Shown here piece after piece: positions 45,469 through 54,413 of a DNA stretch of 64,000 bases. How positions within the stretch are numbered: the stretch's first letter is position 1; each line of letters opens with the position of its first letter. The notes under the pieces are model-generated. The model was given only the letters and a program-made list of their open reading frames with translations. It was not told the origin of the DNA and made no database searches. The position numbers and the translations under genes are program-made. The stretch covers positions 16,748 through 80,747 of the forward strand of contig JAIOPC010000005.1 of NCBI GenBank assembly GCA_021414085.1. The letters run 5' to 3'. This stretch comes from Actinomycetes bacterium. GTDB lineage: Bacteria; Actinomycetota; Acidimicrobiia; Acidimicrobiales; Ilumatobacteraceae.

Positions 45469-46200
45469 TCAGTCGAGCAAGGCCAACAGCGGCGTGTAGT
45501 CGGCGCGATCGAGTGGAACGAATCCTCTGATGCGCAGCGCCGCCCGCGCGTCGACCAGCGTTGGGTCGGCGACCGCCGCTGCGAACGCTGCCCGCAACTC
45601 GGGCACTTTCGACGCGTGCTGCGCCGGCACGAAGATCGGAAGGCACGGGATGCGGGGGCCCTGGCCGATCACGCGCAGGCCGGCAACCGCGGCCGGTTCA
45701 AACTCTTCAAACAGACTGAACGACACGGCGTCGATGCACGCGACATGCGCACGACCCGCAACCAGCGCACGACAGCTTTCGATATGGGCGCCGGTCACGA
45801 AGTTCTGCGGTTGACCGCCCCACACGTGCTGGAAGCTGATCCATCCCGACAAGCTCGAATGGTCGTTGACTGCCGCCATCGTGTTCGGATCGGCGCGCAG
45901 CTCATCCAACGAGCGGTCTGTCCCGGTCACGATGAGCGACCGATAGGTGCCGTTGTGCGAGTCGGGCACCGCATAGTCAAACGTGCCGACAACCGCGATC
46001 GACGGCGGTAGTTCCGCAACGAGCGGCCATCCGCAACACTGCGCGACCAACAGGCCAGGTTCGTGCCACACGCCGGGCGTCAGTTTGTTCCACTCCAACT
46101 CGGCGGGCCCCCAGCCCAAGTTCCGGCGAACGGCCGACCACAACCGGTTGGTCGCATCCCGCACTTGTAGGAATGGATACATCGCAAGCGATGCGATCAC
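45469..46200 (-). CDS. PhnD-like substrate-binding-fold protein
   Basis: The 243-aa protein begins VIASLAMYPFLQVRDATNRLWSAVRR and later has YRSLIVTG, NDHSSLSGWISF and GAHIESCRALVAGRAHVACIDAVSF, as in phosphate/phosphonate-binding (PhnD-type) periplasmic proteins. No signal peptide is present if GTG 46200 is the start, so it may be cytoplasmic rather than a transporter component. The start GTG overlaps the desaturase stop by 4 bp, so the two are coupled. No permease or ATPase is adjacent. Ligand unknown. Confidence 0.75.
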   Translation of the reverse strand: MIASLAMYPFLQVRDATNRLWSAVRRNLGWGPAELEWNKLTPGVWHEPGLLVAQCCGWPLVAELPPSIAVVGTFDYAVPDSHNGTYRSLIVTGTDRSLDELRADPNTMAAVNDHSSLSGWISFQHVWGGQPQNFVTGAHIESCRALVAGRAHVACIDAVSFSLFEEFEPAAVAGLRVIGQGPRIPCLPIFVPAQHASKVPELRAAFAAAVADPTLVDARAALRIRGFVPLDRADYTPLLALLD

Positions 46201-47150
46201 CGCAGACCACGAGCTCCATATGGCCGCGCCTCGGCCGACAGCGGATGGTCCGGCTGGCAAAACGGACGGAAGAAGTAGGTGCGGCACACTTCCAAATACC
46301 CACCCGGATACAAACCCGCGCCGCGCGCGGCCAGCTCATCGGCACCGATTTCCCGATGCATCGCCGGAATGCGATACCAGGCAAGGTCCTCCAGGGCGTG
46401 GTGAGTGTGGTGCAGGTTGTTGTTCAAGAACAGCAACGACATCACCGGCCCTGCTTTCACAACTGCCGAACGCGTTCCTTCGGGTACGGCGGCGTGTTCG
46501 AGGAACGAGCGCAACTGCGTGCAGGCCGCGCCACCGAGGCAAAACCCGAAGATGTAGGTCCACGGCGACACGTTCAGCACTCCGAACAACAGCCAACCGA
46601 ATGCGATCGAAGCGGCGATGTGCACCAGCCAAGGCTTCGCCAGCCCACCTTGGGGAGCCAGCCGGATCTCACGACGCCAGAAGCGGATGATTCCGCGAAC
46701 GACGCCGATGGTCAGTCGTCCAGGAACGGTGCGCAGAAAGAGGAAGTAGCTACGGCGCACGATGCCGGCCCTGTTCCACAACATCGGAGCGACATAGAAC
46801 GACTCGGGATCGTCTTCAGGAAACGTGAGATCGGAACGGTGGTGCTTGATGTGCATCGCCTTGTAGCGCAGAAACGGCACCCAGAACGACAGCGGAATGA
46901 AACCGATCGCGGTGTTGACGGAGTTCCACGGCGTCGGGTGGCCGTGCAGCAATTCGTGTCCCAACGACATCCACAATCCACCGAGGTAGATGTACGCCAG
47001 CGTCTCAAGTGGCCACGGAATTGAATCCTGAAAACCGATGACACAACCGAGCGCCGCGAAGAACGCGACGAGAAGGGCCACTGTCGGCCACTCGATTTGG
47101 TTGACATGAACTTTCGGCCGGTCCACCGCCGGCGCCGCTGCGCTCCCCAT
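46197..47150 (-). CDS. Membrane fatty acid desaturase
   Basis: This 317-aa di-iron membrane protein contains the three His boxes GHELLHGH, HIKHHR and NLHHTHH, four or so membrane helices, and the domain order of the FADS-like family, which inserts double bonds into acyl chains or hydroxylates alkanes. ATG 47150 is preferred over GTG 47171 because AGGAAG is well placed before it. The coupled PhnD-like gene follows. The upstream region has candidate operator repeats overlapping the -10. Confidence 0.85.
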   Translation of the reverse strand: MGSAAAPAVDRPKVHVNQIEWPTVALLVAFFAALGCVIGFQDSIPWPLETLAYIYLGGLWMSLGHELLHGHPTPWNSVNTAIGFIPLSFWVPFLRYKAMHIKHHRSDLTFPEDDPESFYVAPMLWNRAGIVRRSYFLFLRTVPGRLTIGVVRGIIRFWRREIRLAPQGGLAKPWLVHIAASIAFGWLLFGVLNVSPWTYIFGFCLGGAACTQLRSFLEHAAVPEGTRSAVVKAGPVMSLLFLNNNLHHTHHALEDLAWYRIPAMHREIGADELAARGAGLYPGGYLEVCRTYFFRPFCQPDHPLSAEARPYGARGLR

Positions 47151-47169
47151 TACTTTCTTCCTGCCTGCC

Positions 47170-47215
47170 ACATTAGGAACGCGTGCCCGTTCCTGGTACG
47201 AACGTTACAGGAACG
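47170..47215. promoter_or_regulatory. Operator-like alternating repeats upstream of the desaturase
   Basis: AGGAACG (47175-47181), CGTTCCTG (47188-47195) and CAGGAACG (47208-47215) form two overlapping inverted repeats sharing the middle arm. On the minus strand a -10-like TAATGT (47175-47170) abuts the first arm. A TetR-type repressor or other dimeric regulator could bind here, as is common for desaturase genes. Confidence 0.5.
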
Positions 47216-47237
47216 CGATCATTTCGCTCAGTATCCG

Positions 47238-48383
47238 CTACTGAAACGTCGCCTGGCTGCTCGCGGTCGCGAACAGTGCCTCCTCGTTCAACGCAGCACC
47301 GAGTCCCGGCTCGTCGCTCAGGGTGATCCAACCACCCTCCGCCCGCAGCGGCACCGCGAGCGGGTAGTCGCGACGCTCGAGCGTCCACTCCGGCGGGTCG
47401 AACGGCCACTCCACCCACTGGGAGCCCTCGTGACCAACCACGCCAGCGGTCAACTGCAGGTTCGCGAGTACCCCGATGCCATTGCCCCAGGTGTGCGGAG
47501 TGAACAACTTGCCGGCCGCAACGACTTCCCGACCCAAGGCCGCGAGCCCGCTGAAGCCCTGGCTGCACACGACGTCGGGTTGAAAGACTTCGAGGCAATC
47601 GCGGGTGAGCAGCTCGCGAAACTCATACGGCTCGCGGGTCATCTCGCCCCCGGCGATGCGCATGGGGCTGACAGCGCGCACCCTGTCGCGCAGCTGCAAC
47701 ATGCCGTCGTAGTCGCCACGATGCAGCGGCTCTTCCATCCAATACACGTCCTCGGCAATCAGCCGCTGCGCGACGCGCCACGCCGTTTCCAAGTCCCACG
47801 GTTTGGCCACATCCCATGGCATGCGCCAACCCTGGTTGCAATCGACCATCAACGTCAGCCGATCGCCGACGGCATCGCGCACTGCCGTGATCACCGCCAG
47901 GTCGTCATCGACGGACGGGCGGCCGAAGCGCACCTTCATCGCCGCGAAGCCGGCTTCGATCATCTGCTGAGCCGTTTGCACCATCGCCGCGACCGGGCGA
48001 TGTACCGCGCTCGACGCATACAGCCGTAGCCGCGGCGACGCACCGCCAAGCATTCGCCAGATCGGCCGGGCCTTGATCTTGCCCGCGAGATCCCACAGCG
48101 CCACGTCGAGAGGCCACGGGCGACCGGCGTGGAACTCGATGTTGGCAAGCCGTGCCGCGTGTTGCTCGAGGTCGAGCGGATCTTCACCGAGGAAGTAACG
48201 GGCATAGTCACTGAACCCGTACATCACATCGCCTGAACCGATGCCCTCATGGCCATCGCTGTCACGCACGCGCACGATGGTGGCCGGGAACTTGGTTCGT
48301 GGCTGCGGGTCCCATGAGGCCGGAAACGGAGGGTCGAGCGGCAGCTGATGATGAGTGATGTCGATAGCGACGATCTCACTCAT
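47238..48383 (-). CDS. Mandelate-racemase-type enolase superfamily enzyme
   Basis: The 381-aa (beta/alpha)7-beta barrel protein has AAMKVRFGRP (the KxR base motif), metal ligands in LMVDCNQGW (Asp), YWMEEPL (Glu) and IAGGEM (Glu), and the MR-type Asp/His dyad QPDV and FTPHTWGNGIG. This makes it a member of the mandelate-racemase subgroup, most of which dehydrate acid sugars or epimerise alpha-carbons. ATG 48383 is chosen as start. It is divergent from the methyltransferase cluster, and could act on an epimer of that pathway's substrate, but this is speculation. Confidence 0.85.
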   Translation of the reverse strand: MSEIVAIDITHHQLPLDPPFPASWDPQPRTKFPATIVRVRDSDGHEGIGSGDVMYGFSDYARYFLGEDPLDLEQHAARLANIEFHAGRPWPLDVALWDLAGKIKARPIWRMLGGASPRLRLYASSAVHRPVAAMVQTAQQMIEAGFAAMKVRFGRPSVDDDLAVITAVRDAVGDRLTLMVDCNQGWRMPWDVAKPWDLETAWRVAQRLIAEDVYWMEEPLHRGDYDGMLQLRDRVRAVSPMRIAGGEMTREPYEFRELLTRDCLEVFQPDVVCSQGFSGLAALGREVVAAGKLFTPHTWGNGIGVLANLQLTAGVVGHEGSQWVEWPFDPPEWTLERRDYPLAVPLRAEGGWITLSDEPGLGAALNEEALFATASSQATFQ

Positions 48384-48419
48384 TCTTGAACGACCGTACC
48401 AGGAATTCCATTCGGCGTG

Positions 48420-48425
48420 TAGTGT
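48420..48425 (+). promoter_or_regulatory. Putative -10 element of the methyltransferase 1 gene
   Basis: TAGTGT ends 8 nt before GTG 48434 with no ribosome-binding site between, compatible with a leaderless transcript and supporting GTG 48434 as the start. Confidence 0.35.
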
Positions 48426-48433
48426 CGCAGACC

Positions 48434-50017
48434 GTGACTGTCGTGGGATCAGATGTCGGCCCGGAGGGCGCGCGACCCGAGCGAACCGGGGAACGACGCG
48501 GCGGCCGATCGCGTTCCGAACGCGGCCCACGCCTGCCCGAGCAGTTGCCCTGGAAGCAACCAAAGATGCGGCTCAACCACACAGAGGTCATCTCTGCCGA
48601 CGAAGTCGAGTCGATTCACGAGGCGTCGCTCACGATCCTCGAACGCATCGGCATGGAGTTCTTCTGCCCAGAAGCGCGCAGCATCATGCGCGAGGCCGGG
48701 GCCAACGTTGACGAGTCAACGATGCGCGTGCGCTTCCCGCGCGAGTTGGTGCTGGAACGAATGAAGACGGTGCCGTCGGAGTTCACGCTGCACAGCCGGA
48801 ACCCCGACCGGCATATACGTATCGGCGGGCGCTGGGTCGCCTATGGCACCGTTGGCAGCGCACCGCACTACATGGACCGCGAAGGCGTGCGTCGCACAGG
48901 CGACCGCGAAGGGTTCCGCGACCTTCTTCGGCTGGCGCAGTCGCTCAACACGATTCACTTCATCGGCGGCTATCCGGTCGAGCCCGTCGACCTGCATCAC
49001 TCCGTTCGTCACATTGAAGCGGCCAACGACGTGCTCACGCTCACCGACAAGGGGTTGCACTGCTACTCGTTGGGCCGCCAACGCAACCGCGACATATTGG
49101 AGATGGCTCGCATCGCGCGCGGCATCGACGAAGCCACGCTGCTTCGCGAGCCGTCGGTCTTCTCGGTCGTCAACTCCAACTCGCCGCTGCGTCTGGATAC
49201 TCCGATGTCACAGGGCATGATCGAGTTCGCCCGGCACAATCAGCCGATTGTCATGACGCCGTTCACGCTGGCGGGCGCGATGGCGCCGATCACGCTGGCC
49301 GGAGCGTTGGCACAACAGAACGCCGAGGCGCTCGCCGGCATCACAATGCTGCAGTGCATCAACCCCGGCACCCCTGCCGTGTACGGCGGCTTCACGTCGA
49401 ACGTCGACATGCAGTCAGGCGCTCCCGCCTTCGGAACTCCCGAGTACGTGCGCACGGCAATGATCGGCGGCCAGCTGGCGCGCCGGTACAACGTTCCATA
49501 TCGCAGCTCCAACGTGTGCGCGGCCAACGCACTCGACGCGCAAGCGGCATACGAGAGCGTGTTCGCGCTGTGGGGCTGCGTGATGGGTGGCGTCAACATG
49601 ATGATGCACGGTGCGGGCTGGATGGAGGGCGGATTGCACGCCAGCATGGAGAAGATGCTTCTCGACGCCGACCTGCTGCAGATGGTGACCACCATCCTCG
49701 AGCCCGTCGTGATCAGCGACGAGACGTTCGCGATCGACACGATCGAGAGCGTCGGACCGGGTGGTCACTTCTTCGGCACGCAACACACGCAAGATCGCTT
49801 CCGCAACGCGTTCTACAAGCCGATGCTGTCCGACTGGCGCAATTACGAAGCGTGGCAAGAGGGCGGCAGTCCGCAGGTGCCCGACAAGGCAAAGCAGTTG
49901 GTCACCCAATTCCTTCAGGCGTACGAGCCGCCAGTGATGGATTCAGCCGTGCGCGAAGAACTCGACGCGTTCGTCGCTCGGCGAGTTGCCGAGGGCGGCG
50001 TCGCAACCGACTACTGA
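48434..50017 (+). CDS. MttB-family (COG5598) methyltransferase 1
   Basis: The 527-aa TIM-barrel protein belongs to the trimethylamine methyltransferase family, with EAANDVLTLTDKG, MSQGMIEFARHNQPIVMTPFTLAGAMAPITLAGALAQQN, GGFTSNVDMQSGAPAFGTPE, MHGAGWMEGGL and DTIESVGPGGHFFGTQHT. There is no in-frame TAG, so it is a non-pyrrolysine member, like glycine betaine methyltransferases. Family members pass methyl groups to a corrinoid protein. No such protein is in the window. The start is uncertain (GTG 48434 chosen; about 40 Arg-rich residues precede the conserved domain). DMGDH-like and ABC genes follow. Confidence 0.83.
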   Translation: MTVVGSDVGPEGARPERTGERRGGRSRSERGPRLPEQLPWKQPKMRLNHTEVISADEVESIHEASLTILERIGMEFFCPEARSIMREAGANVDESTMRVRFPRELVLERMKTVPSEFTLHSRNPDRHIRIGGRWVAYGTVGSAPHYMDREGVRRTGDREGFRDLLRLAQSLNTIHFIGGYPVEPVDLHHSVRHIEAANDVLTLTDKGLHCYSLGRQRNRDILEMARIARGIDEATLLREPSVFSVVNSNSPLRLDTPMSQGMIEFARHNQPIVMTPFTLAGAMAPITLAGALAQQNAEALAGITMLQCINPGTPAVYGGFTSNVDMQSGAPAFGTPEYVRTAMIGGQLARRYNVPYRSSNVCAANALDAQAAYESVFALWGCVMGGVNMMMHGAGWMEGGLHASMEKMLLDADLLQMVTTILEPVVISDETFAIDTIESVGPGGHFFGTQHTQDRFRNAFYKPMLSDWRNYEAWQEGGSPQVPDKAKQLVTQFLQAYEPPVMDSAVREELDAFVARRVAEGGVATDY

Positions 50018-50044
50018 GGCAGGAACAAGCATGAAGAGGTGTAT

Positions 50045-52501
50045 GTGAAGACGACAGCACAAGTGGTGGTTGTTGGCGGCGGCGTCGTCGGGGCCAGCGT
50101 CCTCTATCACCTCACCAAGGCGGGATGGACCGACGTGGTGTTGCTCGAGCGCAAGCAACTCACAGCGGGCAGCACCTGGCACGCGGCCGGCGGCATGCAC
50201 ACGTTGAACGGCGACCCCAACGTTGCTCGTCTGCAGCAGTACACGGTGAACCTGTACAAGGAGATCGAGGCCGAGAGCGGCCAGGACTGCGGCATCCACC
50301 TCCCCGGCGGCCTGCAGTTGGCCGACACACCCGAGCGGCTCGACTGGTTGCGCATGGCGCAAGCGCGCGGCCGTTACCTGGGCATGCACATGGAGATCAT
50401 CTCCATGAAGGAAGCCAAAGAGATCAACCCACTGCTGGAAGAGAAGTACTTCGTCGGCGCGTTGTTCGATGAGGACGAAGGCAGCGTCGACCCCTACGGC
50501 GTCACACATGCGTACGCAATCTGCGCCCGTAATCGTGGCGCCGAGGTGTATACCGACACGTGGGTCACCGGCCTGTCGCAGCGCGCCGATGGCACGTGGG
50601 ACGTGATCACCGACAAGGACCACACAATCCACGCGGAGCATGTCGTCAACGCGGGCGGGTTGTGGGCACGCGAGGTCGGTCGCATGGCGGGACTGGAACT
50701 GCCGGTGCTCGCGATGGAACACCACTATCTAATGACGGAGCCGATGCCGGAAGTCATCGAGTACAACGAGACTCGCGGCCGCGAGCTGCCACACATGATC
50801 GACTTCGCTGGCGAGATCTACGCCCGCCAGGAAGGCCAGAGCATCTTGCTCGGCACCTACGAGCAGAACAATCGGCCGTGGTCGCCGCAGGAAACACCGT
50901 GGGACTTCGTTTTCCAGCTGCTCCCCCACGATCTCGATCGCATTGCACCGGAGCTCGAGCGGGGCTTCGCGCACTTCCCCGCTGTCGGTCGCGCCGGCAT
51001 CAAGAAGTTCGTCAATGGCCCGTTCACGTTCAGCCCCGATGGCAACCCCTTGATCGGCCCGATCAAGGGCATGCGCGGAATGTGGAGCGCGTGCGCGGTC
51101 ATGGCGGGGCTGTCGCAGGGCGGCGGCGTCGGGCTGTCGCTGGCGAGCTGGATGGTCGACGGCGACCCTGGCGCCGACATCTGGGGCATGGACGTAGCGC
51201 GCTACGGCGACTACGCCACGCTCGCATACACGAATGCGAAAGTACGCGAGAACTACTCGCGACGCTTCCGCATCACGTTCCCCAACGAGGAACTCACCGC
51301 CGCTCGCCCGCTGCACACGACGCCGATCTACGACCGGCTCACCGACCACAACGCTGTTTGGGGTGCTGGCTTCGGCCTTGAGCATCCATTGTGGTTTCAA
51401 CGCCCAGGCGAAGAGCCAAAGGAGAACGTCACCTTCTATCGCTCCAACGCGTTCGACGTCGTCGCCGAGGAGTCGCGCGCAGTCCGCGAGCGAGTCGGCT
51501 TCAGCGAAGCCTCGAACTTTGCGAAGTACAAAGTCAGCGGCGCTGGCGCCGCCGAGTGGCTGCAAGGTCTGTTCACGAACACCCTCCCCAAGATCGGTCG
51601 CACGAACCTGACAGCGATGCTCAACCCGCAGGGCCGCATCGAGGGCGAGTTCTCGGTCTCGCGCATCGGGCCCGACGAGTTCTTTCTGTTCGGGTCGCAA
51701 GCCGCCGAAGTGCATCACCCGCGTTGGTTCCTGGCGCATCTGCCCGAGGGCAGCCCAATCCGCTTCGAAGTGATAGCGCTGTCGATGGTCGGCCTGACCG
51801 TGGCCGGACCGCGGGCGCGCGACGTGCTGCAGAAACTCACCAGCACCTCGCTCGCTAACAAGGACTTCCCGTTCATGGCGTTCCGACGAGTCGACCTGGC
51901 AATGGCACCGGTGTGGTTGTCGCGCATGACCTACTCGGGCGACCTCGGCTTTGAGATCTGGATGGCGCCGGAATACCAGCGCATGTTGTTCGACCACATC
52001 TGGGAAGCGGGGCGCGAGTTCGACATGCGCCTGTTCGGTTTCCGTGCGCTGATCACGATGCGCCTCGAGAAGAACTTTGGCACCTGGTTCCGCGAGTACC
52101 GACCGATCTACACGCCGCTCGAAGCCGGCATGGACCGCGTGTTGAAGTTCGATCACGAGTTCATCGGCCGCGCAGCGGTCGAAGCCGAGATCGCCAGTGG
52201 GGGACCCAAGCGCAAGCTGGTGATGTTCACGGTCGACGTCGACCCCGATCAGCCAGCCGACGTGCTCGGCGACGAACCGGTGTGGCACACCGACGCCAGC
52301 GGGAACAGCTCGGTGGTCGGCTGGATTACTTCGGGCGGGTACGCCCATTACTCGGGTGTGTCGTTAGCACTTGGCTATATACCTATCGAGCTCGCCGACG
52401 CTGAGACTGGCTTCGAGATCGAAATCATCGGTCGCCGCCGCCCGGCGAAGCTGCAACACGAGCCAGTGCTCGACCCTGAGGGTCTCCGCATGCGTGCGTA
52501 A
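50045..52501 (+). CDS. Dimethylglycine/sarcosine-dehydrogenase-type FAD enzyme with GcvT domain
   Basis: The 818-aa protein has an FAD-binding start VVVVGGGVVGASVLYHL. The motif LTAGSTWHAAGG (His46) matches the residue that bears covalent FAD in dimethylglycine dehydrogenase. A DAO-type domain leads to a C-terminal folate-binding GcvT domain (about 420-800) with TYSGDLGFEIWMAP. Such enzymes oxidise N-methyl groups and hand the carbon to THF as methylene-THF. GTG 50045 has AAGAGG just before it; GTG 50039 also in frame. A five-codon ORF (ATG 50031, ending TGA at 50046-50048) overlaps the start. Confidence 0.87.
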   Translation: MKTTAQVVVVGGGVVGASVLYHLTKAGWTDVVLLERKQLTAGSTWHAAGGMHTLNGDPNVARLQQYTVNLYKEIEAESGQDCGIHLPGGLQLADTPERLDWLRMAQARGRYLGMHMEIISMKEAKEINPLLEEKYFVGALFDEDEGSVDPYGVTHAYAICARNRGAEVYTDTWVTGLSQRADGTWDVITDKDHTIHAEHVVNAGGLWAREVGRMAGLELPVLAMEHHYLMTEPMPEVIEYNETRGRELPHMIDFAGEIYARQEGQSILLGTYEQNNRPWSPQETPWDFVFQLLPHDLDRIAPELERGFAHFPAVGRAGIKKFVNGPFTFSPDGNPLIGPIKGMRGMWSACAVMAGLSQGGGVGLSLASWMVDGDPGADIWGMDVARYGDYATLAYTNAKVRENYSRRFRITFPNEELTAARPLHTTPIYDRLTDHNAVWGAGFGLEHPLWFQRPGEEPKENVTFYRSNAFDVVAEESRAVRERVGFSEASNFAKYKVSGAGAAEWLQGLFTNTLPKIGRTNLTAMLNPQGRIEGEFSVSRIGPDEFFLFGSQAAEVHHPRWFLAHLPEGSPIRFEVIALSMVGLTVAGPRARDVLQKLTSTSLANKDFPFMAFRRVDLAMAPVWLSRMTYSGDLGFEIWMAPEYQRMLFDHIWEAGREFDMRLFGFRALITMRLEKNFGTWFREYRPIYTPLEAGMDRVLKFDHEFIGRAAVEAEIASGGPKRKLVMFTVDVDPDQPADVLGDEPVWHTDASGNSSVVGWITSGGYAHYSGVSLALGYIPIELADAETGFEIEIIGRRRPAKLQHEPVLDPEGLRMRA

Positions 52502-52533
52502 ATGGCCAAAAGCGGCCGCCGAATTCCTGGTGC

Positions 52534-52545
52534 ACTTGTACAAGT
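52534..52545. promoter_or_regulatory. Perfect palindrome ACTTGTACAAGT
   Basis: This 12-bp perfect palindrome lies upstream of the importer promoter, about 60 bp before the likely start of transcription. GntR- and LacI-type regulators bind sites of this type. No regulator gene is present in the cluster. Confidence 0.5.
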
Positions 52546-52560
52546 AATTCGCTCGAACGG

Positions 52561-52590
52561 TTGACCGGGATGGCAGGTGGCCACTAGGTT
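52561..52590 (+). promoter_or_regulatory. Promoter of the ABC importer operon
   Basis: TTGACC (52561-52566) and TAGGTT (52585-52590) are separated by 18 bp, a fair sigma-70-type promoter. A GGGGAGG ribosome-binding site at 52608-52614 leads to GTG 52619. Confidence 0.5.
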
Positions 52591-52618
52591 TCCGCGGACG
52601 TCTACTTGGGGAGGAAAT

Positions 52619-54280
52619 GTGTACGAAGAAATGTACGAAGGAGCTGGCCGCGATCTGGGCAAGCTCGAGAAGGGCCTGATCAACTCCTACGTCGAGGGTG
52701 CGGTCTCACGCCGCTCGTTCCTCGTTCGTGGCAGCGTCATGGGTCTCAGCGCCACGTTCCTCGGGTCGGTTCTTGCGGCCTGCGGCGACGACGACGACAA
52801 GTCGTCAAGCTCTGGCGGCGACATCAAGCAGGGCGGCACGATTCGCATTGCCACCCAAACACCGGGCGGACCGCTCGATCCGGTGGCCATGGCCGAGCTG
52901 GGCACCTACACGCAGATCGTTACCGCGTTCGAGTACCTCGCCGGTCCGGGCGAGGGTGCCGCGGTTGCACCGATGCTCGCCGAGTCGTGGAGTCCTAACG
53001 ACGACGGCAGTGTGTGGACCTTCAAGCTGCGCTCGGGCGTGAAGTGGCACGACGGCAGCGACTTCACGTCGGCCGACGTGGTCGCCAGCCTGGACCGTCT
53101 TGCCGGTTCCAACCTCTCGGCTTACATCGTTGAGGGCGCGTCAACCGCCGTCGACGACCTCACGGTCGAGGTTGCACTGAACGCACCAGACGGGCAGTTC
53201 CCGTATCAGGTGTCGATCTACAACCCGCAGGCCGTCATCACACCCGCGTCGTTTGAGCTCGGGACCACGCTCGATGCCGTCAAGACCGGCACCGGCGCCT
53301 TCAAGCTGGAGAGCTTCGATCCGGCAACCGGTTCGACGTTCGTGCGTAACGACGATTGGTGGGGTGGCAAGCCTTACCTCGACAAGGTCGAGTTCGTCTT
53401 CAGCGAAGACCTGCCGACGCAAGTCACCGGCATGGCCGCAGGCGAAGTCGATGCCATCGTGCAGTTCTCGGTCATCGGTGGCGACGCGTTGCTCAACAAC
53501 GGCGACCTCACGGTCGAGTCGATCCGCGGCGCTGCTCACCGGCAGATCTGGATGAACGTCCGCGAGGGCGAGTTCACCGACGTCAGGGTTCGCGAGGCAG
53601 TAGCGCTCGGTATCGATCGCCAGGCACTCGTCGACACGGTGCTCAGCGGCCGTGGCGACATCGGCAACGACAGCCCGATCGCACCGTCGTACGAGGGCTT
53701 CGATTCCAGCCAGCCCCAGCGCGAGCGCGACGTCGACAAGGCCAAGGCACTGCTCGAAGAGGCCGGCAAGGCCGGACTCGAAGTCACCTTGTACTACCCC
53801 GAGCTGCAAGAGATCCCGCAGATGGCCGAGCTGATTCAGACCCAGTTGAAGGACATCGGGATGAACGTCACGCTCAGCCTCGAGCCTTACGCCACGTTCT
53901 ACGACAAGTGGTGCGCGGTGTACGACTCGACCAACGAGCCCGCGGGCTGCGACGGTGGCGAGGACTTCGGCATTGTCGACTACGGCAACCGTGGTACTCC
54001 CGACGTGTACCTGGTGAAGGCATACGCGACCGGCGAGTGGAACTCGGCGCACTACAACTCCGAGGAATTCAACGCCGCAGTCGCCGAGTACCAGGCCGCA
54101 ATCGACCTGGATACCCGCAAGGCAGCAGTCAAGAAGATCCAGGAGATCGCAAACCGGGATGTCCCGTACGTGATCCCCTACTTCTACAACTCGCTCACCG
54201 CCTACAAGAAGAACGTCTCCGGCATCCGGGCAACCGGTCTCGGTCACTACTACTTGGGCAAGGCCGGCTTCACCGCCTGA
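52619..54280 (+). CDS. ABC importer substrate-binding lipoprotein (SBP_bac_5, Tat)
   Basis: This 553-aa protein has a twin-arginine signal SRRSFLVRGSVMGLS (R31 R32) leading to LAAC with acylated Cys55, so it is a Tat-exported lipoprotein. The mature part has the SBP_bac_5 features TIRIATQT, LAESWSPNDDGSVWTFKLRSGVKWHDG and YFYNSLTAY. The family binds peptides, opines and related compounds, not the OpuAC-type betaine ligands. GTG 52619 is set by GGGGAGG. It heads the operon with both permeases and the fused ATPase. Confidence 0.9.
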   Translation: MYEEMYEGAGRDLGKLEKGLINSYVEGAVSRRSFLVRGSVMGLSATFLGSVLAACGDDDDKSSSSGGDIKQGGTIRIATQTPGGPLDPVAMAELGTYTQIVTAFEYLAGPGEGAAVAPMLAESWSPNDDGSVWTFKLRSGVKWHDGSDFTSADVVASLDRLAGSNLSAYIVEGASTAVDDLTVEVALNAPDGQFPYQVSIYNPQAVITPASFELGTTLDAVKTGTGAFKLESFDPATGSTFVRNDDWWGGKPYLDKVEFVFSEDLPTQVTGMAAGEVDAIVQFSVIGGDALLNNGDLTVESIRGAAHRQIWMNVREGEFTDVRVREAVALGIDRQALVDTVLSGRGDIGNDSPIAPSYEGFDSSQPQRERDVDKAKALLEEAGKAGLEVTLYYPELQEIPQMAELIQTQLKDIGMNVTLSLEPYATFYDKWCAVYDSTNEPAGCDGGEDFGIVDYGNRGTPDVYLVKAYATGEWNSAHYNSEEFNAAVAEYQAAIDLDTRKAAVKKIQEIANRDVPYVIPYFYNSLTAYKKNVSGIRATGLGHYYLGKAGFTA

Positions 54281-54284
54281 TACA

Positions 54285-54307
54285 TGCTGGCTCGGTTCGA
54301 GCCAGCA
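54285..54307 (+). terminator. Small hairpin after the binding-protein gene
   Basis: TGCTGGCTC (54285-54293) pairs with GAGCCAGCA (54299-54307) around a 5-nt loop, starting 4 nt after the stop. It likely stabilises the abundant binding-protein mRNA 3' end. Confidence 0.5.
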
Positions 54308-54321
54308 CTGTGCGTAACTCA

Positions 54322-54365
54322 GCAGGTGTGGCGTCGTCGTAGTATTACGACGGTGCCACACCTGC
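54322..54365 (+). terminator. Long hairpin between binding protein and permease
   Basis: GCAGGTGTGGC (54322-54332) pairs with GCCACACCTGC (54355-54365); the stem continues inside with CGTCGTA/TACGACG separated by one mismatch pair. It lacks a U-tract. Such hairpins after the binding-protein gene usually reduce downstream expression of permease genes relative to the binding protein. Confidence 0.55.
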
Positions 54366-54413
54366 ACCGTTTCAGCTCATCATCACCCGCGCAGCACCCA
54401 GCAAGGAACTCTG

